A stretch of DNA of 64,000 bases from Pseudomonadota bacterium (GTDB taxonomy: Bacteria; Pseudomonadota; Alphaproteobacteria; Rhodospirillales; Magnetospirillaceae), in the NCBI GenBank assembly GCA_021847015.1, contig JAJZVW010000017.1, positions 1 to 64,000 of the forward strand, in the 5' to 3' direction. The notes beneath the pieces were generated by a model. The model worked only from the letters and a program-made list of their open reading frames with translations, made no database searches and was not told the DNA's origin. Shown here piece after piece: positions 37,337 to 48,989 of the stretch. How positions within the stretch are numbered: the first letter of the stretch is position 1; each line of letters opens with the position of its first letter. Both the position numbers and the translations under genes were made by a program.

Positions 37337-38731
37337 TCACCGCACCTTCTCATCGGTGTTGACGCCCAGCAGCTTGAGCTTGCGGTGCAGGGCCGAGCGT
37401 TCCATCCCCACGAAGGTGGCGGTGCGCGAGATGTTGCCCGCGAAGCGGTTGATCTGGGCCAGCAGGTACTCGCGCTCGAACAATTCCCGCGCCTCGCGCA
37501 GCGGCAGCGTCATGATCTCGCTGGATTTCTCCCACCGCAGCACGGCCGGGGTGATGGCGCCGATCTCGGTCGGCAGCATGTCCGCGCGGATGGGGTCCCG
37601 CGCGTCGCCCGGCGCCATGATCAGCAGCCAGTCGGCGACATTGCGCAGCTGGCGCACGTTGCCCGGCCAGTCGTAGGCTTGCAGGGCCGCCAGGGCGTCC
37701 TCGGCCAGCACCCGCGGCTGCACTCCCGCCGCCTGGGCGGCCAGCCGCATGAAATGGCGGGTCAGGGCGGGGATGTCCTCGCGCCGCTCCCGCAGCGACG
37801 GCACCCGGACGGGCACCACGTTGAGGCGGTAATACAGGTCCTCGCGGAACCGGCCGGCGGCGATCTCCGCCTGAAGGTCGCGATTGGTGGTGGCGATGAC
37901 GCGGACGTCCACCTCCACGCGCTTGCCGCCGCCCACCCGCTCGAAAGTCTGCTCCTGCAGCACGCGGACGATCTTGCCCTGGGTTTCCAGCGGCATGTCG
38001 GCCACCTCGTCGAGCAGCATCGTCCCCCCATGGGCTTGCTCGAAGGTACCGATCTTGCGCGGCGAGGCGGGGCCGTCGGCGCCGTTCTCGATGCCGAACA
38101 TTTCGATCTCGACACGATCCGGCCTGAGCGCCGCGCAATTCAGCACGACGAACGGCCCTTCGGTGCGGCGCGAGCGCGCGTGGATCAGCCGCGCAGCCAC
38201 TTCCTTGCCGGACCCGGCCGGGCCGGTGATCAGCACCCGGGAATTGGATGGCGCCGCCTTTTCGATGACTTGCCGAATCTGGGTGACGATCGGCGATCCG
38301 CCGACCAGATCGCCGATCGCGCCGCTGCGCAGGCGCAGTTCCTGGTTTTCCCGGCGCAGCCGCGCGGCCTCGATGGCCCGCTCGACGACCAGCAGCAAAC
38401 GGTCCGCCTTGAACGGCTTCTCGATGAAGTCGTAGGCGCCCTGCTTGATCGCCTGGACCGCGGTTTCGATGGTCCCATGCCCGGAAATCATGACCACCGG
38501 GACTTCCGGATGGTCATGCTTGAACGCTTCCAGGACGCCCAGGCCGTCGAGGGACGATCCTTGCAGCCAGATGTCGAGGATGACGAGACTGGGGCGCCGG
38601 CCGCGCATCGCCTCGATGGCGGCGTCCGAGCTTCCCGCCTCGCGCGTGGTGTAGCCTTCGTCCTCGAGAATACCGGCGATGAGGGCGCGGATGTCGACCT
38701 CGTCATCGACGATCAGGATGTCATGCGGCAT
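37337..38731 (-). CDS. ntrX: Response regulator NtrX
   Basis: 464 aa. Receiver with Asp in LVILDIWLQGSSLDG and Lys in FIEKPFK; AAA+ domain with Walker A GPAGSGKE and Walker B LLDEVADMP; C-terminal Fis-like HTH (SRTATFVGMERSALHRKLKLLG, in pieces). The sigma54-contact loop, normally GAFTGA, reads ENGADGPASPRKIG, as in other NtrX proteins that do not drive sigma54 the classical way. It overlaps ntrY by 11 nt. It governs nitrogen, respiratory and envelope genes in related bacteria. Confidence 0.95.
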   Translation of the reverse strand: MPHDILIVDDEVDIRALIAGILEDEGYTTREAGSSDAAIEAMRGRRPSLVILDIWLQGSSLDGLGVLEAFKHDHPEVPVVMISGHGTIETAVQAIKQGAYDFIEKPFKADRLLLVVERAIEAARLRRENQELRLRSGAIGDLVGGSPIVTQIRQVIEKAAPSNSRVLITGPAGSGKEVAARLIHARSRRTEGPFVVLNCAALRPDRVEIEMFGIENGADGPASPRKIGTFEQAHGGTMLLDEVADMPLETQGKIVRVLQEQTFERVGGGKRVEVDVRVIATTNRDLQAEIAAGRFREDLYYRLNVVPVRVPSLRERREDIPALTRHFMRLAAQAAGVQPRVLAEDALAALQAYDWPGNVRQLRNVADWLLIMAPGDARDPIRADMLPTEIGAITPAVLRWEKSSEIMTLPLREARELFEREYLLAQINRFAGNISRTATFVGMERSALHRKLKLLGVNTDEKVR

Positions 38732-40964
38732 TCGTTTCCGTCTGGTCGCCGGAGCCGGACGCGGGAACGGGCTGGGCGTCGTGGAAGATCAGGCCGACGC
38801 GGGCGCCCCCTCCCGGTGCGTCCTCGAGAATGAGGTCGCCGCCATGGTCTTCCATGATTTTCTTGACGATGGCAAGCCCTAATCCGGTGCCTTTGGTCCG
38901 GGTCGTGACGTAGGGTTCGGTCAGGCGGTCGCGGTTCTCCGCCGGCAGGCCGCGGCCGTTGTCCTCGATCTCCACGACGAGGGAACCGGGGCGGCGCAGC
39001 AGCCGCAGGGTCACCCGGCCCGGGACGTCCCGGCCATGCTCGCGGCCGTGGATGGATTCCACGGCGTTCTTCAAGAGGTTGGTCAGGGCTTGACCGATCA
39101 GGCGCGAATCGCACACCCGTTCGACCGGTTCGTCGGGCACTTCGGCGGCGAAGACCACGTCCGGATAGCCGGTTCTCTGGAGGAAAACCGCCTGACGGCA
39201 GATGTCGGCAAGATCCTCGCGCTTCATCTGCGGCGCCGGCATGCGGGCGAAGGACGAGAACTCGTCCACCATCCGCCCGATGTCGCCCACCTGGCGGACG
39301 ATGGTTTCGATCAGCGCGATGTAGGTTTCCTTGTCGCTGTGGATTTCCTTGAGGTACTTGCGCTTGAGGCGCTCCGCCGACAACTGGATGGGCGTCAGCG
39401 GGTTCTTGATCTCGTGGGCGATGCGCCGCGCCACGTCCGCCCAGGCGGCCTTGCGCTGCGCAAAGACCAGTTCGGAAATGTCGTCGAACGTCACCACGAA
39501 TCCCAGGCTATCCGCCTCCTCCCCCTCCTGCTCGGCGGCGACGCGCACCAGCAGGGTGCGGGTATGGGTGCGGCCGCGGCTCTTGCGCACCAGCTTCACT
39601 TCGCGCTGGACCGGTTTTTCCGGCCGGCGGCGGATTTCGGCGATGACCTCGGCCAGTTCCGGGACGATCCCGTCCAGCGGACGGCCCACCATCTCCTCGG
39701 CGGACAGGCCCAGAAGGTCGCAGGCCGATGGATTGGGAAGGTTGACCATGGCCTCGCGGCCGATGCCCACCACCCCGGCCGAAACGCCGGCCAGCACCGT
39801 CTCGGTGAACCGCCGGCGTTCGTCGAGCTGGCGGTTGGCCTCGACCAGGTCGCGGCGCTGCTCGTCGAGCTGGCTGGTCATACGGTTGAAGGCCTTGGAC
39901 AGCGAGCCGATCTCGTCGGCGGCGTCCTCGTCCACCCGGGCGGCGAGGTCGCCCGAGCGCACCCGTTCGGCCGCGTCGATCAGGCGGGCGATCGGCGTGG
40001 CCAGCTTGTTGGCCATCACCAGGCCGACCCAGATGGCGGCGAACAGCAGCAGCAGGCTGATCAGGGCGAACACCAGCGAAAACGCCAGTTCCAAGCCCGA
40101 GCGCTTGCCCTCCAGGCGTTCGTATTCGGCCACCGCCGCCGAGGTCTGCTCCATATGGGCCAGCACCTTGGGATCGACGAAGCGGCCCACGAACAGATAG
40201 GTCTCGCCGAAGAATCCTTGCAGCATCACCAGGGCGCGCACGCGCTGGTCGTCCTCCGAGGTCAGCACCGCCACCTCGCCGGCCCGGGCCTTGTCGTAGG
40301 CCCAGAACGGAATCTGGTCGAGCCCCAGTTCGATGGAGAAGGCCAGGCCCGACCGCGCCAGCACGCGGCCCTGGCCGTCGAAGACGACGGCCTCGGACAG
40401 CCCGCGGACGGCGGCCTGGGTGGCGATGAAGGCATTGAAATCCTGCGGCGAGCGCAACAGCGCCGGCCCCTCGCGGTTGATGTCGTTGGCCATGGCCAGC
40501 ACATCGCCGCCGATCACCTGCTGGTGTTCCTCCAAATACGCGCGCGCCACATGGAGCGACGCCTGCAACGCCGTGCGGACGCGGTCCGAGAACCAGCTTT
40601 CGACGCCGTACTGGAAGAACAGCGCCGAGCCTACCGACATCAGCACCGACGGCGTCACCGCCACCAGGGCGAACAGCCAGATGAAGCGCAGATGCAGGCG
40701 AGAGCCCGACGACCCCATGCGCCGCGCCCGCCAGACCTCGACGATGCGCACCGCGACCACCGCACCCAGCGCCACCAGCAACGCCGCGTCCAGCGAGATC
40801 AGCGACAGCACGGTCCTGGGGTTCGGCCCGGCCGGCCCCGACATGGTCATGGCCAGGAACGTTCCGGCGACGGAAAGCACCGCCGCCAGGCTGAGGATCA
40901 GCGCGATGCGGCGCGCCAGGCCGCCCTGGCGCAGCGAAAAGACCCAGCGCGCGGCGCTCTTCAT
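38721..40964 (-). CDS. ntrY: Sensor histidine kinase NtrY
   Basis: 747 aa. Membrane segments lie near residues 18-40, 50-75, 88-115 and 290-315, with a periplasmic loop between the last two; then HAMP (DAAERVRSGDLAARVDEDA, in pieces), PAS, HisKA with IAHEIKNPLTPIQLSAERL, and HATPase_c with NLLKNAVES, DNGRGLP and GTGLGLAIVKKIMEDHGG (in pieces). All catalytic boxes are present. Partner of NtrX. Confidence 0.95.
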   Translation of the reverse strand: MKSAARWVFSLRQGGLARRIALILSLAAVLSVAGTFLAMTMSGPAGPNPRTVLSLISLDAALLVALGAVVAVRIVEVWRARRMGSSGSRLHLRFIWLFALVAVTPSVLMSVGSALFFQYGVESWFSDRVRTALQASLHVARAYLEEHQQVIGGDVLAMANDINREGPALLRSPQDFNAFIATQAAVRGLSEAVVFDGQGRVLARSGLAFSIELGLDQIPFWAYDKARAGEVAVLTSEDDQRVRALVMLQGFFGETYLFVGRFVDPKVLAHMEQTSAAVAEYERLEGKRSGLELAFSLVFALISLLLLFAAIWVGLVMANKLATPIARLIDAAERVRSGDLAARVDEDAADEIGSLSKAFNRMTSQLDEQRRDLVEANRQLDERRRFTETVLAGVSAGVVGIGREAMVNLPNPSACDLLGLSAEEMVGRPLDGIVPELAEVIAEIRRRPEKPVQREVKLVRKSRGRTHTRTLLVRVAAEQEGEEADSLGFVVTFDDISELVFAQRKAAWADVARRIAHEIKNPLTPIQLSAERLKRKYLKEIHSDKETYIALIETIVRQVGDIGRMVDEFSSFARMPAPQMKREDLADICRQAVFLQRTGYPDVVFAAEVPDEPVERVCDSRLIGQALTNLLKNAVESIHGREHGRDVPGRVTLRLLRRPGSLVVEIEDNGRGLPAENRDRLTEPYVTTRTKGTGLGLAIVKKIMEDHGGDLILEDAPGGGARVGLIFHDAQPVPASGSGDQTETNAA

Positions 40965-40991
40965 GCCTCCCTCATGCGGCGGCCACCCAAT

Positions 40992-42440
<1,449 letters not shown>

Positions 42441-42445
42441 GGCGG

Positions 42446-43564
42446 TCAGGACTCGTCCCCCTCTTGAACCATCGGAAGCATGACGCGGAAGACGGTGCGG
42501 CGCGGCTGGCTGTCGAACTCGACGATGCCGCCATGGTCGCCGACGGTCTTGGCCACCAGCGCCAGGCCGAGGCCGGTGCCGGACGGCTTGGTGGTGACGA
42601 AGGCGTCGAACAGGTGGGGCCTGAGATCGTCGGGAATGCCGGGACCGTTGTCCTGGATGCTTACCACCAGCGGCAGGTGGCGGCGCGCCTGGTTGCCCGC
42701 CACCGCCAGGCGCACGCCGTGCTGGTAGGCGGTGGAGAGCGTTACCTCGCCGCCTTCGGCCGGGGCCGCCTCGACCGCGTTCTTGACCAGGTTCAGGAAT
42801 ACCTGCACGAGTTGGTCGCGGTTGCCGTAGACCGGCGGCAGCGACGGATCGTAGATCTCGACGAAGCGGACGTGCTTGCCGAATCCGTTCTCGGCGATGC
42901 GGCGCACGTGTTCGAGGACCTGATGGATGTTCACCGCGCCGCGCGCGATCGGACGCTCGTCCGAGAAAATCTCCATCCGGTCCACCAGCGAGACGATGCG
43001 GTCGGTCTCGTCCACGATAAGCCGGGTCAGCACCCGGTCGTCCTCGCTGGCGCCGACGTCCAGCAACTGCGCCGCGCCGCGGATGCCGGACAGGGGATTC
43101 TTGACCTCGTGGGCCAGCATGGCCGCCATCGCCGTCACCGACCGGGCGGCGTTGCGGCTGGACAGCTGCGCGCCGATCTTGAGCGCGATGGAATGCTCGT
43201 GCAGGGACAGGGCGACATAGCCGGGCAGCTCGTTGACCGGCGCCGCCTGCACCGTCAGCGTCCGGTGGCCCGTGCGGGGCGTGTCCACCGACACCCCGTA
43301 CTCGGAAACGACGATGGAATTGGTGCGGGCCTGGGCCATTACCGACAGGATCGGACTATCGGGGGGCAGAAGGTCGCCCGCCGCCTGGCCGCAGAGGTAA
43401 TGCGCCCCCGACGAGAAAAGCTGCTCGGCGGCGGCGTTGACGTAGCGGATGACGTCGTCCCCGTCCACCACCAGCGCGGCTGAAGCCAGCGCGTTCAGCA
43501 CCAGCGCGGGGTCGATGGCCTCGGACCCGGGCGAGCGGCGCGCCATCGGCAGCTTTTTCGCCAT
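42446..43564 (-). CDS. ntrB: Nitrogen sensor kinase NtrB
   Basis: 372 aa soluble kinase. PAS-like N-terminus ([26 protein letters not shown], in pieces), His[23 protein letters not shown] (in pieces), and HATPase boxes [36 protein letters not shown] 43564 is used; the longer frame upstream is a shadow of dusB. Its first base is the last base of the dusB stop (TGATG), so the genes are translationally coupled. Confidence 0.95.
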   Translation of the reverse strand: MAKKLPMARRSPGSEAIDPALVLNALASAALVVDGDDVIRYVNAAAEQLFSSGAHYLCGQAAGDLLPPDSPILSVMAQARTNSIVVSEYGVSVDTPRTGHRTLTVQAAPVNELPGYVALSLHEHSIALKIGAQLSSRNAARSVTAMAAMLAHEVKNPLSGIRGAAQLLDVGASEDDRVLTRLIVDETDRIVSLVDRMEIFSDERPIARGAVNIHQVLEHVRRIAENGFGKHVRFVEIYDPSLPPVYGNRDQLVQVFLNLVKNAVEAAPAEGGEVTLSTAYQHGVRLAVAGNQARRHLPLVVSIQDNGPGIPDDLRPHLFDAFVTTKPSGTGLGLALVAKTVGDHGGIVEFDSQPRRTVFRVMLPMVQEGDES

Positions 43565-44568
43565 CAGGCCGCCACCCTGTCGAGGAGGGGGCGATAGAAG
43601 TCGAAGACGGCGCGGCGCACGGCGGCGGCATCGTCCAGCCGGTTGATTTCGGCCCGGAACTCGGCCGAGCCCGGCAGGCCCCGGGAATACCAGGCGACGT
43701 GCTTGCGGGCCATCCGCACGCCCGTCTCGGTGCCGTAATGGCCGAGCATGTCGTCGAAATGCGCGATCAGGATGTCGAGCTGGCGTGCTAGCGGCGGCGC
43801 CTCCGGCCGCTCGCCGTCGGCGAGGAAGCGGGCGATCTGCCCGGGAAGCCAGGGCCGTCCATAGGTGGCGCGGCCGACCATCACCCCGTCGGCGCCCGAT
43901 TGGCCGAGCGCGCGCCGCGCGTCGTCGCCGGTCTCGATGTCGCCGTTGACGATCACCGGCACGGATACCGCCTCCTTGACCCGGCGCACGAACGACCAGT
44001 CGGCGGTGCCCGAATAGAATTGCTGGCGCGTGCGCCCGTGGACGGCGACCATGCGGATGCCGCATTCCTCGGCGATGCGGGCCAGCCGCGGCGCATTCAG
44101 GCTGGTCTGGTCCCAGCCCATGCGCATCTTCAGCGTCACCGGCACGGACACCGCCTTGACCACCGCCTCCATGATGCGGCCGGCCAGGATTTCGTCGCGC
44201 ATCAGCGCCGCCCCCGCCTCGCCCTTGACGGCCACCTTCTTGACCGGACAGCCCATGTTGATGTCGATCAGCGCCGCGCCCCTATCCTCGTTGAGCCGTG
44301 CGGCCTCGGCCATCGCCTCGGGCTCGCAGCCGGCCAACTGCACCGACATGGGGAATTCGTCGGCGCACGAGGTGGCCATCTTCACGGTCTGTCGGTTCTG
44401 GCGGATCATCGCCTGGCTGGCGATCATCTCCGAGACTACCAGGCCGGCGCCCATGCCCTTGACCAGACGCCGGAACGGCATGTCGGTGACCCCCGACATG
44501 GGCGCCAGGATCACGGGATTGTCGAGCGTTACCGGCCCCACCGAAAGAGGCATGCGAGCGATTGTCAT
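43564..44568 (-). CDS. dusB: tRNA-dihydrouridine synthase DusB (NifR3)
   Basis: 334 aa TIM-barrel flavoenzyme. [14 protein letters not shown], the catalytic Cys in [29 protein letters not shown] and VNGDIETG are all typical. It reduces uridine in tRNA D-loops with NADPH. As nifR3 it heads the ntrBC operon in many alphaproteobacteria. Confidence 0.95.
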   Translation of the reverse strand: MTIARMPLSVGPVTLDNPVILAPMSGVTDMPFRRLVKGMGAGLVVSEMIASQAMIRQNRQTVKMATSCADEFPMSVQLAGCEPEAMAEAARLNEDRGAALIDINMGCPVKKVAVKGEAGAALMRDEILAGRIMEAVVKAVSVPVTLKMRMGWDQTSLNAPRLARIAEECGIRMVAVHGRTRQQFYSGTADWSFVRRVKEAVSVPVIVNGDIETGDDARRALGQSGADGVMVGRATYGRPWLPGQIARFLADGERPEAPPLARQLDILIAHFDDMLGHYGTETGVRMARKHVAWYSRGLPGSAEFRAEINRLDDAAAVRRAVFDFYRPLLDRVAA

Positions 44569-44661
44569 GGATGCGTATTTATTATGCAGTTGCCGCCCAA
44601 ATCAACGGCAAACCACGGAGGCGGGATGAAATAATGGACGGTGGACGGCGGGCGTCGGGGC

Positions 44662-45456
44662 CTAGAGGATGATCTGGGTGACGAACTTGACGCCGGGCGA
44701 GGCCAGCATCACCAGCAGGTAGGCCACCAGCACCACCCGGGCGGCGATGCGCCCGCGCACCCCGCAGACCCGGTGCCCCAGCAGCAGCGAGCCGATCAGC
44801 AGGAAGGCGGCGACCGACAGCAGGGTCTTGTGGTCGAAGCGCAGCAACGCGCCGGTCTCGAAATATTCGATGGCCATGCCGCTGATCAGCCCGACCGCCA
44901 GCACCGCCTCCGACGCCTCCAGCAGGCGGCCCGACAGCCGCTCCGCGTCGGCGACGCTGGGCAGGAGCGCGGTCAGCGCGGTCGGCCGCTTGCGCTTCAA
45001 CGCCCGTTCCTGAAGGAACACGGCCAGGGAGGCCACCGCGCCCAGGGTCAGCAGGGCGAAGATGGACACGGCGACCACGATGTGAAGGTCCACCCACACC
45101 ACCGGCGCCCCGCCAACCATGGGCTTGGGCGAGCCGCGCAGCACCGAGGCGACGAGCCCGAGAACGGCCAGATACGGCATCAGCAGCGGCGCCAGCCGCC
45201 ACGCCTGGCGGGCGAACCCGGCCAGCACCAGGTAGAGCGCCGCGCTGGCGGCGACGATCACCCACAGCACGGTGCCGAACTCGGTGTCCCAGCCGCCATG
45301 CAGCAGCGTGTAGGCCCAGCCGGCCGACAGCACCGCCGCCAGCCCGCTGGCCGCCCAAAGCGTGCCGCCCCTCCCCGCGCCGGACCGGAGCGGCAGGACG
45401 GCGGCGGCGGCGAGAGCCGCCAGGGCGAGGACGTTGAGGATCAGGGAAGATGCCAT
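44662..45456 (-). CDS. CcsA/YpjD-like cytochrome c assembly membrane protein
   Basis: 264 aa, about eight hydrophobic segments. The family pattern is seen in WVDLHIVVAVSIFALL (His), LERL-type cytoplasmic piece (SVADAERLSGRLLEA), and FDHKTLLSVAAFLL (His) near the end. The tryptophan-rich haem-handling motif of true CcsA is weak (YTLLHGGWDTEFGTVLW). It is most like the short YpjD group of unknown role. It is the first gene before the dusB-ntr block, separated by 93 nt. Confidence 0.78.
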   Translation of the reverse strand: MASSLILNVLALAALAAAAVLPLRSGAGRGGTLWAASGLAAVLSAGWAYTLLHGGWDTEFGTVLWVIVAASAALYLVLAGFARQAWRLAPLLMPYLAVLGLVASVLRGSPKPMVGGAPVVWVDLHIVVAVSIFALLTLGAVASLAVFLQERALKRKRPTALTALLPSVADAERLSGRLLEASEAVLAVGLISGMAIEYFETGALLRFDHKTLLSVAAFLLIGSLLLGHRVCGVRGRIAARVVLVAYLLVMLASPGVKFVTQIIL

Positions 45457-45544
45457 GGCCCCGACTATACCATCCTTTGCGCCGGGGAAAAGTCCCGGAG
45501 TTTCGTGTGGTTCCGGTGCGATTTCGCCAGGGAGATGCGGGGAC

Positions 45545-45690
45545 GGAGATGCGGGATGCGGGGACACAGGGGATACGGGGACACAATACTTAATTCACGA
45601 GTGAATTAAGTATTGTGTCCCCGTATCCCCTCACGAGTGAATTAAGTATTGTGTCCCCGTATCCCCTGTGTCCCCGCATCCCGCATCTCC
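45545..45690. repeat. Palindromic repeat, copy C (53-bp arms with a duplicated core)
   Basis: 45545-45597 is the exact reverse complement of 45638-45690. Between them lies a CGAG loop and an extra unit (45602-45637) that repeats the first 29 bases of the right arm plus TCACGAG. Each arm has nested units ending in ggggacacaatacttaattca. The element separates the CcsA-like gene and ispDF, which diverge. Confidence 0.9.
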
Positions 45691-45772
45691 CATATCTCCA
45701 TCGATCCCCGCCGGTGACAGAGTGTGCGATCCGGGCTAGGCTCTCGCCGCCGCAAGGACGGGAGACGGGAAT

Positions 45773-46924
45773 ATGGTCAAGTGCGTGGCGTTGGTGGTGG
45801 CGGCCGGGCGGGGCCGGCGGTTCGGGGGCGACATTCCCAAGCAATATCTCGACCTTGCCGGGCGTGCGGTGCTGCGCCATTCCCTCGCCGCCCTCGCCGC
45901 CAACCCGCAGATCGCCGCCGTGCGCGCGGTCATCCATCCCGACGACCGGCCGCTGTACGACGGGGCCGCCGCCGGCCTCGGTCTTCTCGATCCGGTTCCG
46001 GGCGGCGAGAACCGCCAGGATTCGGTGCGCCTCGGGCTGGAAAGCCTGGCCGGGCAGGCGCCCGACGTCGTCCTCATCCACGACGGCGCGCGGCCCTTCG
46101 CCGATGCCGGCATCGCCGCCCGGGTGATCGCCGCCCTCGACCGCCACGCCGGGGCGATCCCGGCCGTTCCGGTGGCGGACACGTTGAAGCGCGGCGCCGA
46201 CGGGCTGATCGCCGGCACGGTGGACCGGGCTGGGCTGTGGCGGGCCCAGACGCCGCAAGGGTTCCGTTACGCCGACATCCTGGCCGCCCACCGCGCCGTG
46301 GCCGGCGAGGAACTCACCGACGACGCCGCCGTGCTCGAACGGGCCGGCCTCCCGGTGGCGCTGGTGATGGGCACCGAGGAGAACGTCAAGATCACCACCG
46401 CCGCCGACCTCGACCGCGCGCGGGGCGCCTTCGCCGGACCCGGCGAATTCCGCACCGGCAGCGGCTATGACGTCCACAAATTCGCCAAGGGGTCCGGGGT
46501 GTGGCTGTGCGGGGTGGAAATTCCCCACGATGCGGCGCTCGAAGGCCATTCCGACGCCGACGTGGCGTTGCACGCGCTGACCGACGCCGTCCTCGGAGCC
46601 ATCGCGGCCGGCGACATCGGCCACCATTTCCCGCCCAGCGACGCGCGCTGGAAGGGGGCGCCGTCCCACCTGTTCCTGGCTCACGCGGCCGGGTTGGTGG
46701 CCGGATTGGGCGGCCGCATCGTCAGCGTGGACGTCACCATCATCTGCGAGCGCCCCAAGGTCGGCCCCCATCGCGCCGCCATGCAGGCGCGGCTTGCCGA
46801 AATTCTGGGTATTCGCCAGGACCGCGTCAGCGTCAAGGCCACCACCACCGAGGGCCTGGGCTTCACCGGCCGCCGCGAGGGCATCGCCGCCCAGGCCACC
46901 GCCACCGTGTGGCTGCCGGGCTGA
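45773..46924 (+). CDS. ispDF: Bifunctional IspD/IspF isoprenoid enzyme
   Basis: 383 aa. IspD half: [22 protein letters not shown] (in pieces), HDGARPF, ending near residue 215. IspF half: [11 protein letters not shown] with metal Asp/His, [18 protein letters not shown] (in pieces), and [19 protein letters not shown]. The fusion performs two steps of the MEP pathway (CDP-ME and MEcPP formation) and is usual in alphaproteobacteria. The IspE step must be done by another protein. Confidence 0.97.
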   Translation: MVKCVALVVAAGRGRRFGGDIPKQYLDLAGRAVLRHSLAALAANPQIAAVRAVIHPDDRPLYDGAAAGLGLLDPVPGGENRQDSVRLGLESLAGQAPDVVLIHDGARPFADAGIAARVIAALDRHAGAIPAVPVADTLKRGADGLIAGTVDRAGLWRAQTPQGFRYADILAAHRAVAGEELTDDAAVLERAGLPVALVMGTEENVKITTAADLDRARGAFAGPGEFRTGSGYDVHKFAKGSGVWLCGVEIPHDAALEGHSDADVALHALTDAVLGAIAAGDIGHHFPPSDARWKGAPSHLFLAHAAGLVAGLGGRIVSVDVTIICERPKVGPHRAAMQARLAEILGIRQDRVSVKATTTEGLGFTGRREGIAAQATATVWLPG

Positions 46925-47023
46925 CGCGCCTCAGGCGCCGGCACGCGCATCCGCGCGCTTGGCTGTCCTCGCTTTCGCTGCGCTGCCTGCGGCATCTCCG
47001 GCCGCTGCGGCGCGCTCAATGCG

Positions 47024-47365
47024 CTAGTCGGCGGCCTCGCCGCCTCCGGGGCGGGTTTCGGCGCCGATCCAATCGAGGAACGCCGGATTGCCGGCCACGA
47101 TCGGCAGGCAGACGACGCAGGGGCAGGCGTAGGTGTGGATTTCGCGCACCTTGTCCACCACCGCCCGGGCCAGGCCGGCGCGGGTCTTGGCCACCAGCAC
47201 CGCCTCGGAATCCTGCCGCACCGCGCCCTCCCACCAATACACCGCGGTGGCGCCGGGAAGGACGTTGGCGCACGCGGCCAGCCGCGCTTCGACCAGCGCG
47301 CGGCCGATCTCCACGGCCTGCTCCGGCGACGCGACGGTGATGTAGACGAACACGTAGTCGCTCAT
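47024..47365 (-). CDS. cutA: Divalent-cation tolerance protein CutA1
   Basis: 113 aa. VFVYITVASPEQAVEIGRALVE, CANVLPGATAVYWWEG and KTRAGLARAVVDKVREIHTYACP (in pieces) are family hallmarks of the small trimeric PII-like protein. ATG 47365 has GAGG in front. The exact function of CutA1 is unsettled. Confidence 0.93.
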   Translation of the reverse strand: MSDYVFVYITVASPEQAVEIGRALVEARLAACANVLPGATAVYWWEGAVRQDSEAVLVAKTRAGLARAVVDKVREIHTYACPCVVCLPIVAGNPAFLDWIGAETRPGGGEAAD

Positions 47366-47593
47366 GATCCGCACCTCTTCCCGCGTAACGATGGCCGCCG
47401 GACCGGGTACGGTCAAGAAGGAGGGGCGGATCGCGCGACCCGCCCCCCAGGGAACGCAGGCTCACCTCTGGAGAGGAGACGGAGCAGAGGCCGCCATGGG
47501 CGGTTGGTTTCCGCGACGCGGAAGACCGCCGGGCATCACGTGGGGCGCCGTCGCCCCGATTTCGATGCCCGGGCGTCACGATCCCGGCCCGGC

Positions 47594-48691
47594 TCAACTG
47601 CCTAGGCAGTTTGCCCTACCGCCATCCAGAAACCCTTCCAGGATATCCGTCGCTTCGGCGATGCCGGCGGCTTGCGCCACGGCTGGGCGCGGGCAGGACA
47701 GAAGCTCGTCGAGTATCCCGGCCAGCCCCGGGGACAGCAAGTCCTCGGCCGCCACCGCCCGGCAGGGAGCATGGCGCTCCAGCCACCGGTCCAGGTGCGG
47801 GCATTCCGGCCAGTCCGGGCGGGAGAGGTAAAGCATGGGCGTGCCGGACAGCCCGGCCTCGGTGAACGTGCCGTAACCCGGCTTGGAGACGGCCACGTCC
47901 ACCGAACTCAGCAGGTCGGTGAAGGACAGGCCGGACGCCTCCCAGGGAACCAGATCCTCGCGCCCGGGCGCCGCCGACGGCACCAGCCAGCGCCAGCCGG
48001 GTATGCGGGGCCATAACTCCATACGCAGGCGGTGGTCGATGCCGCCGAAGGCGACGACGCCGACGCGGGTCTCGTCGCCCACCCCCAACGCCGTCCGCAG
48101 TTCCCGGCGCCGGTCCGCTCCCCGCCGCGCGACGGTGCCGATGTCGAGGAGGTTGGGCAGGTCCATGTCCATGGCGGGCAGACAGCGCAGGAACACCGCC
48201 GCCTGGGCGTAGGCCGCCCGCATCTGGCCGGCGATCCGTCCGGCTTCCGGCCTGTCCCCGAAGTAGTGGGCGTAGATGCCGGCCCAGTTGAGCGAGGACA
48301 GCGCCACCACCGGCACCCCGACCCGCGCGGCGGCGGCGATGGTGACGTAGGGGATGTTGGCCAGCACCAGATCCGGCCGCGCCGCCGCCAGACGCCCGGC
48401 CTCGCGCTCCACCGCCCCGGGCCAGTCCGCGTGCAGCGCCCGGTAGGCCGCCGCGCTGGCCTCGAATTCGATGCCGACCGACGACGTCATGTGGAGGCCG
48501 AAATCCGGAATATCGGGCACGTGCTCGAACCCGTCCCCGAAACGGTCGGCCAGGAAGCCCGCCGGCAGCGCGGTCTGGATGGTCACCCGCAGGCCGGGCC
48601 GGCGGCGGCGCAGTTCCTGGACCACCGGAGCGGTCATGGCGCCGTGGCCGTAGCCATGGGGCGACAGCGCTACCCAGAGATGCTTGGACAT
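47594..48691 (-). CDS. GT-B glycosyltransferase (MurG/UGT-like)
   Basis: 365 aa. N-terminal SPHGYGHGAMTAPVVQEL and LVLANIPYVTIAAA, C-terminal VGVVAFGGIDHRL, DVAVSKPGYGTFTEAGLSGTPML and PEC form a GT1/GT28-like two-domain fold; the KPGYGTFTEA loop is the donor-binding signature. Acceptor and sugar are unknown. It is the last host gene before the prophage. Confidence 0.82.
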   Translation of the reverse strand: MSKHLWVALSPHGYGHGAMTAPVVQELRRRRPGLRVTIQTALPAGFLADRFGDGFEHVPDIPDFGLHMTSSVGIEFEASAAAYRALHADWPGAVEREAGRLAAARPDLVLANIPYVTIAAAARVGVPVVALSSLNWAGIYAHYFGDRPEAGRIAGQMRAAYAQAAVFLRCLPAMDMDLPNLLDIGTVARRGADRRRELRTALGVGDETRVGVVAFGGIDHRLRMELWPRIPGWRWLVPSAAPGREDLVPWEASGLSFTDLLSSVDVAVSKPGYGTFTEAGLSGTPMLYLSRPDWPECPHLDRWLERHAPCRAVAAEDLLSPGLAGILDELLSCPRPAVAQAAGIAEATDILEGFLDGGRANCLGS

Positions 48692-48785
48692 GGCGGATCG
48701 TCACGCGATGCGGCGGAAATCGGCTTTCGATACCACGAAGACGCCCTTCGGGACCATATGGCCGTGGGACATCCCGGACACGGCA

Positions 48786-48806
48786 AAGGCCGGACGAGCC
48801 GGCCTT
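48786..48806 (-). terminator. Predicted terminator of tRNA-Pro
   Basis: Perfect 8-bp stem AAGGCCGG/CCGGCCTT with a 5-nt loop, ending in TTT on the minus strand, 18 nt after the encoded CCA end of the tRNA remnant. Confidence 0.55.
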
Positions 48807-48824
48807 CGCGGAGCGGAAAGAGAT

Positions 48825-48870
48825 TGGTCGGAGCGGCGGGATTCGAACCCACGACCCCCAGTCCCCCAGA
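48825..48870 (-). other. Phage attachment site: 3' part of tRNA-Pro(GGG)
   Basis: On the minus strand the sequence from the anticodon loop (TCTGGGGGACTGG) through the T-arm (GTGGGTTCGAATCCC) and acceptor (GCCGCTCCGACCA) of tRNA-Pro is intact for 46 nt, then breaks off into unrelated sequence (ctttt on that strand). The 5' half is missing. A truncated tRNA 3' end beside phage genes is the usual mark of tRNA-targeted integration; the whole tRNA gene should lie at the far end of the prophage. Confidence 0.82.
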
Positions 48871-48989
48871 AAAGGGCGTGTCAAGTAACGTATTGAAACT
48901 AAACGCCTTTAAGAAACCGAAACGGTCTGGAATCGGCGAAAAATAGGCCCCGACTCACAGACAGAGTCACAGACACCCCACAAACGCGA

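Noticed and set aside
47417-47593. Possible small RNA between cutA and the glycosyltransferase
   Set aside because: There are GC hairpins, but no 6S, SRP or riboswitch signature could be matched with confidence.
48684-48946. Small plus-strand frames over the att site
   Set aside because: They read through the tRNA remnant and terminator hairpin; no coding signs.
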